64,000 nucleotides of DNA. Source: Gramella sp. MAR_2010_147 (lineage in GTDB: Bacteria > Bacteroidota > Bacteroidia > Flavobacteriales > Flavobacteriaceae). The notes beneath the pieces are model-generated. The model saw nothing but the letters and a program-made list of their open reading frames with translations. It searched no databases and had not been told where the DNA came from. A program made the translations under genes and the position numbers. Below, in pieces: positions 62,701-64,000 of this stretch. The DNA lies in the NCBI RefSeq assembly GCF_900105135.1, contig NZ_LT629741.1, positions 1,736,001 through 1,800,000 of the forward strand. The letters run 5' to 3'. Within the stretch, counting starts at the first letter, position 1. Each line of letters starts with the position of its first letter.

Positions 62701-62812
62701 AGTCCTCTACCGGGATCTCCTCAGCAAATTCCTTTTGTTGGAGCGTCTCAACAACAGAGCTGTTTTCATTTAGCTCTTCAACACTTTTCCAGTATTTCTT
62801 GTTTGATGACAT
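59750..62812 (-). CDS. actB: Alternative complex III subunit ActB (Fe-S, molybdopterin-like)
   Basis: The 1020-residue protein joins a molybdopterin-oxidoreductase-like domain, which in this family binds no cofactor, with a ferredoxin-like domain. A twin-arginine signal SRRDFLKYVG (Arg52-Arg53) precedes a possible lipobox Cys71. Four cluster motifs are seen: CTGCGACVIACHSEN, CQHCNHAPCETVCP, CVGTRYCANNCPYKVRR and CSMCIQM...CSAACDKG. It conducts electrons from quinol to the hemes. It starts 48 bases after actA. Confidence 0.94.
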   Translation of the reverse strand: MSSNKKYWKSVEELNENSSVVETLQQKEFAEEIPVEDFLGDKENLGDSKTSRRDFLKYVGFSTAAASLAACEGPVTKSIPYVVQPERIVPGIANYYASTIADGFDFASVLVKTREGRPIKIENNDLSKFKGGANARVHASVLSLYDTKRVKRPMIEGRNVSWEEFDREVESALDNVGGEIVLLTQTFASPSTSKLIQEFSSKYGNVRHVVYDTVSEDAALNAFQSKYGRRALPNYDFSKAETIVSVGADFLADWQGGGFDAAYAKTRIPENGNMSRHIQFESNMSLSGANADKRVPLKPSQQKAVLAALNGYVTGGSSTSDLPSGIDDAVVKAASQLRKAGSGAVVVCGIPDEEAQTWALEINEALRSAVMDTSNARMIRQGNASEVAQLVEDMNNGSVGALLIAGLNPAHTLPNRKEFIEGLKQVDTVVDFTTRTDETSKLSKYVAATPHYLESWGDIQFSEKSFSLMQPTIRPLFDTRQFQDTLLKWSDNNSSFYEYIKETWSAGLGDRNWSEVLHDGVFEASSPVAMPVSTNSGSSSVSFNMDDMEGEGFELTLYTNTAIGDGQQANNPWLQELPDPLSRASWDNYLTVSKADAEELGLENENVANGGLNGSYVNLSVGDTVVQNVPVYVMPGQAKGSVGLALGYGRKAGIQSEMQTGVNAYPLYKNFSSVQKVKIEKASGMHEFACVQLHNTLMGRGDIIKETSLEIFNTKDAHVWNHVPEVSLAHQETPVTSPEVDMWDSFDRSTGPHFNLSIDLNACTGCGACVIACHSENNVPVVGREEVRKSRDMHWLRIDRYFSSEDTFTNDLDKKENIGGLGSSLSEFGELEQPADNPQVVFQPVMCQHCNHAPCETVCPVAATSHGRQGQNQMIYNRCVGTRYCANNCPYKVRRFNWFNYAQNDEFDYHMNNDLGRMVLNPDVTVRSRGVMEKCSMCIQMTQKTILDAKREGRTIEDGEFQTACSAACDKGAMVFGDVNNEDSKVLEKKNDDRMYHLLEYVGTKPNVMYQTKVRNTTEA

Positions 62813-62860
62813 ATTATATCTAGATATTAGCTTCTTAAATTATACCTGAATTCCAGGATT

Positions 62861-64000
62861 TTAATAGTGACACTTACCACATTCCAATCCGCCCATCTGA
62901 GCAGCAGTAAGCTCTTCTACACCATATTTTTTCGATAACTCTTCATGGATCTTCTCGTAATATTCATTACCCTCGATCCTGATATTGGTTTCACGGTGAC
63001 AGTTAATACACCACCCCATAGTCAAAGGAGCATCCTGATATACGATTTCCATCTCCTCTATAGGACCGTGACATTTCTGACATTCGATACCCGCCACACT
63101 TACGTGCTGAGAGTGGTTAAAGTATGCGAAATCCGGAAGATTATGAATACGCACCCACTTTACAGGTTTCTCCTCTCCAGAATAAGTTCTGGAAGCAGGA
63201 TCCCATCCGGCGGCGGCATATAACTTCTGAATTTCTTTATCGTAAAATTCTTTTGAATAATCTTCTGTAGCTGTTTCAGGAGATACTTCAGCAATCGACT
63301 TATGACAGTTCATACATACATTTAGAGAAGGAATCCCTGAATGCTTAGATGTTTTTGCAGAAGAGTGACAGTATTTACACTCGATCTCATTATCACCAGC
63401 ATGAATTCTATGAGAATAATGAATTGGCTGAATTGGCTGATAGCCCTTATCTACACCAACCTGCATCAAGAATCCGTAAGCAAAATAACCAACTGCCAAA
63501 AGAACAAATATCGCGCTCACCAATACCAGGAACTGATTTTCAACAAATGCTTTATGAATTGGCTTTCTTTTAGGCTTTTCCGGAATTACGATCCCAGAAG
63601 CATCAGCAAAATTTCTAAGTGTTTTGTTAACCAGGAACAAAACCAATAATAATATAGCCAATACAAAAACCAGGATACCAAGGATCACATTTGTAGAAAC
63701 TCCTCCAGATCCTCCGGCAGCTCCAGCTTCTCCAGCAGCACCTCCAGTAGCCGCTTGTGGCTCCGGCTTTGGCTGCTCTACGTAAGCAAGAATATTATCA
63801 ATATCAGCATTAGTTAACTGAGGAAATGCAGGCATCGCCGTTTGACCCCACTCTTCATAAACAGCTTGTGCTTCAGAATCGCCACTTGCGATCAATGCCG
63901 CTGAATTTTTAATCCACTCATAGATCCAGGTCATTTCATGCCTGTCTGTCACGCCATTCAAGGCAGGACCAATGGAGTTTGAATAAGGTTTATGACATGC
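62861..64000 (-). CDS. actA: Alternative complex III subunit ActA (multiheme cytochrome c), 5' end outside window
   Basis: The 379 visible residues run off the right edge. The frame continues past the apparent start at 63961 into a segment that contains the end of a heme motif (ACHKPYSNSIGPAL), so the gene is incomplete. A membrane helix lies near the middle (about residues 103-127), and the C-terminal part has five heme motifs: CKYCH, CMNCH, CQKCH, CINCH and CGKCH. ActA carries hemes of alternative complex III. Confidence 0.92.
   Translation of the reverse strand, partial: ACHKPYSNSIGPALNGVTDRHEMTWIYEWIKNSAALIASGDSEAQAVYEEWGQTAMPAFPQLTNADIDNILAYVEQPKPEPQAATGGAAGEAGAAGGSGGVSTNVILGILVFVLAILLLVLFLVNKTLRNFADASGIVIPEKPKRKPIHKAFVENQFLVLVSAIFVLLAVGYFAYGFLMQVGVDKGYQPIQPIHYSHRIHAGDNEIECKYCHSSAKTSKHSGIPSLNVCMNCHKSIAEVSPETATEDYSKEFYDKEIQKLYAAAGWDPASRTYSGEEKPVKWVRIHNLPDFAYFNHSQHVSVAGIECQKCHGPIEEMEIVYQDAPLTMGWCINCHRETNIRIEGNEYYEKIHEELSKKYGVEELTAAQMGGLECGKCHY

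Noticed and set aside
1..64000. CRISPR arrays, insertion sequences, tRNA or rRNA genes
   Set aside because: No regularly spaced direct repeats, transposase-like frames, cloverleaf-like segments or rRNA blocks were seen; gaps are too short for most of these.

Overview
The window looks like about 64 kb of a Flavobacteriaceae chromosome (Bacteroidota), most like the marine Gramella/Salegentibacter group. The genus is inference. The basis is low G+C, type IX secretion and gliding genes (sprA, porG, a PorP/SprF-like protein, a RemB-like protein), alternative complex III, and Bacteroidota promoters of the form TTG-N17-19-TAnnTTTG. Coding density is very high. No stretch over 300 bases lacks a gene; the longest gap is about 215 bases (49383-49598). 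I found no rRNA, tRNA, CRISPR array, insertion sequence, prophage or replication origin. The gene set reads as core chromosome.

Layout. 0-5 kb: a small holin-like membrane protein, a FadL-like porin paired with an SGNH lipoprotein, and a pdxJ-hydrolase pair. 5-13 kb (plus strand): a CBS-domain protein and nadK, then porG-uppS-bamA-ompH-ompH for the outer membrane and type IX secretion, then murI. 13-21 kb: a lone PorP/SprF-like protein, a duplicated-domain Nfu scaffold, a PiT phosphate transporter fused to a PhoU-like domain, a DUF255 thioredoxin-like protein, MscS and tsaB. 21-28 kb: an efflux operon with one ABC ATPase, two permeases, two adaptors and one TolC. 28-33.5 kb: cytochrome oxidase assembly and small subunits (ctaB, two subunit III genes, subunit IV, a cysteine-less SCO-like protein, SCO, a DUF420/CtaM-like protein and a CSMC protein). 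33.6-38 kb: a RemB-like outer-membrane protein with a TonB-like N-terminus, two tandem TonB genes, vanZ and gcvH. 38-52 kb: the giant sprA, then ruvA, maeB, queG, a cytochrome P450 and ruvB. 52-64 kb: alternative complex III (actA-F) followed by oxidase subunits II and I, ending in a strong terminator. actA runs off the right edge.

How the genes work together. Two regions build one respiratory chain: ActA-F takes electrons from menaquinol to cytochrome c and the aa3-type oxidase passes them to oxygen, while the 28-33.5 kb operon supplies heme O, copper delivery and remaining subunits. A second theme is the envelope: BamA, the OmpH proteins and UppS build it, and SprA, PorG, RemB and the TonB proteins serve secretion, gliding and energised transport. 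I found no clearly new multi-gene defence or mobile system. The most unusual features are domain fusions and insertions in the respiratory genes, the TonB-like domain on an outer-membrane protein, and promoters nested in terminators.
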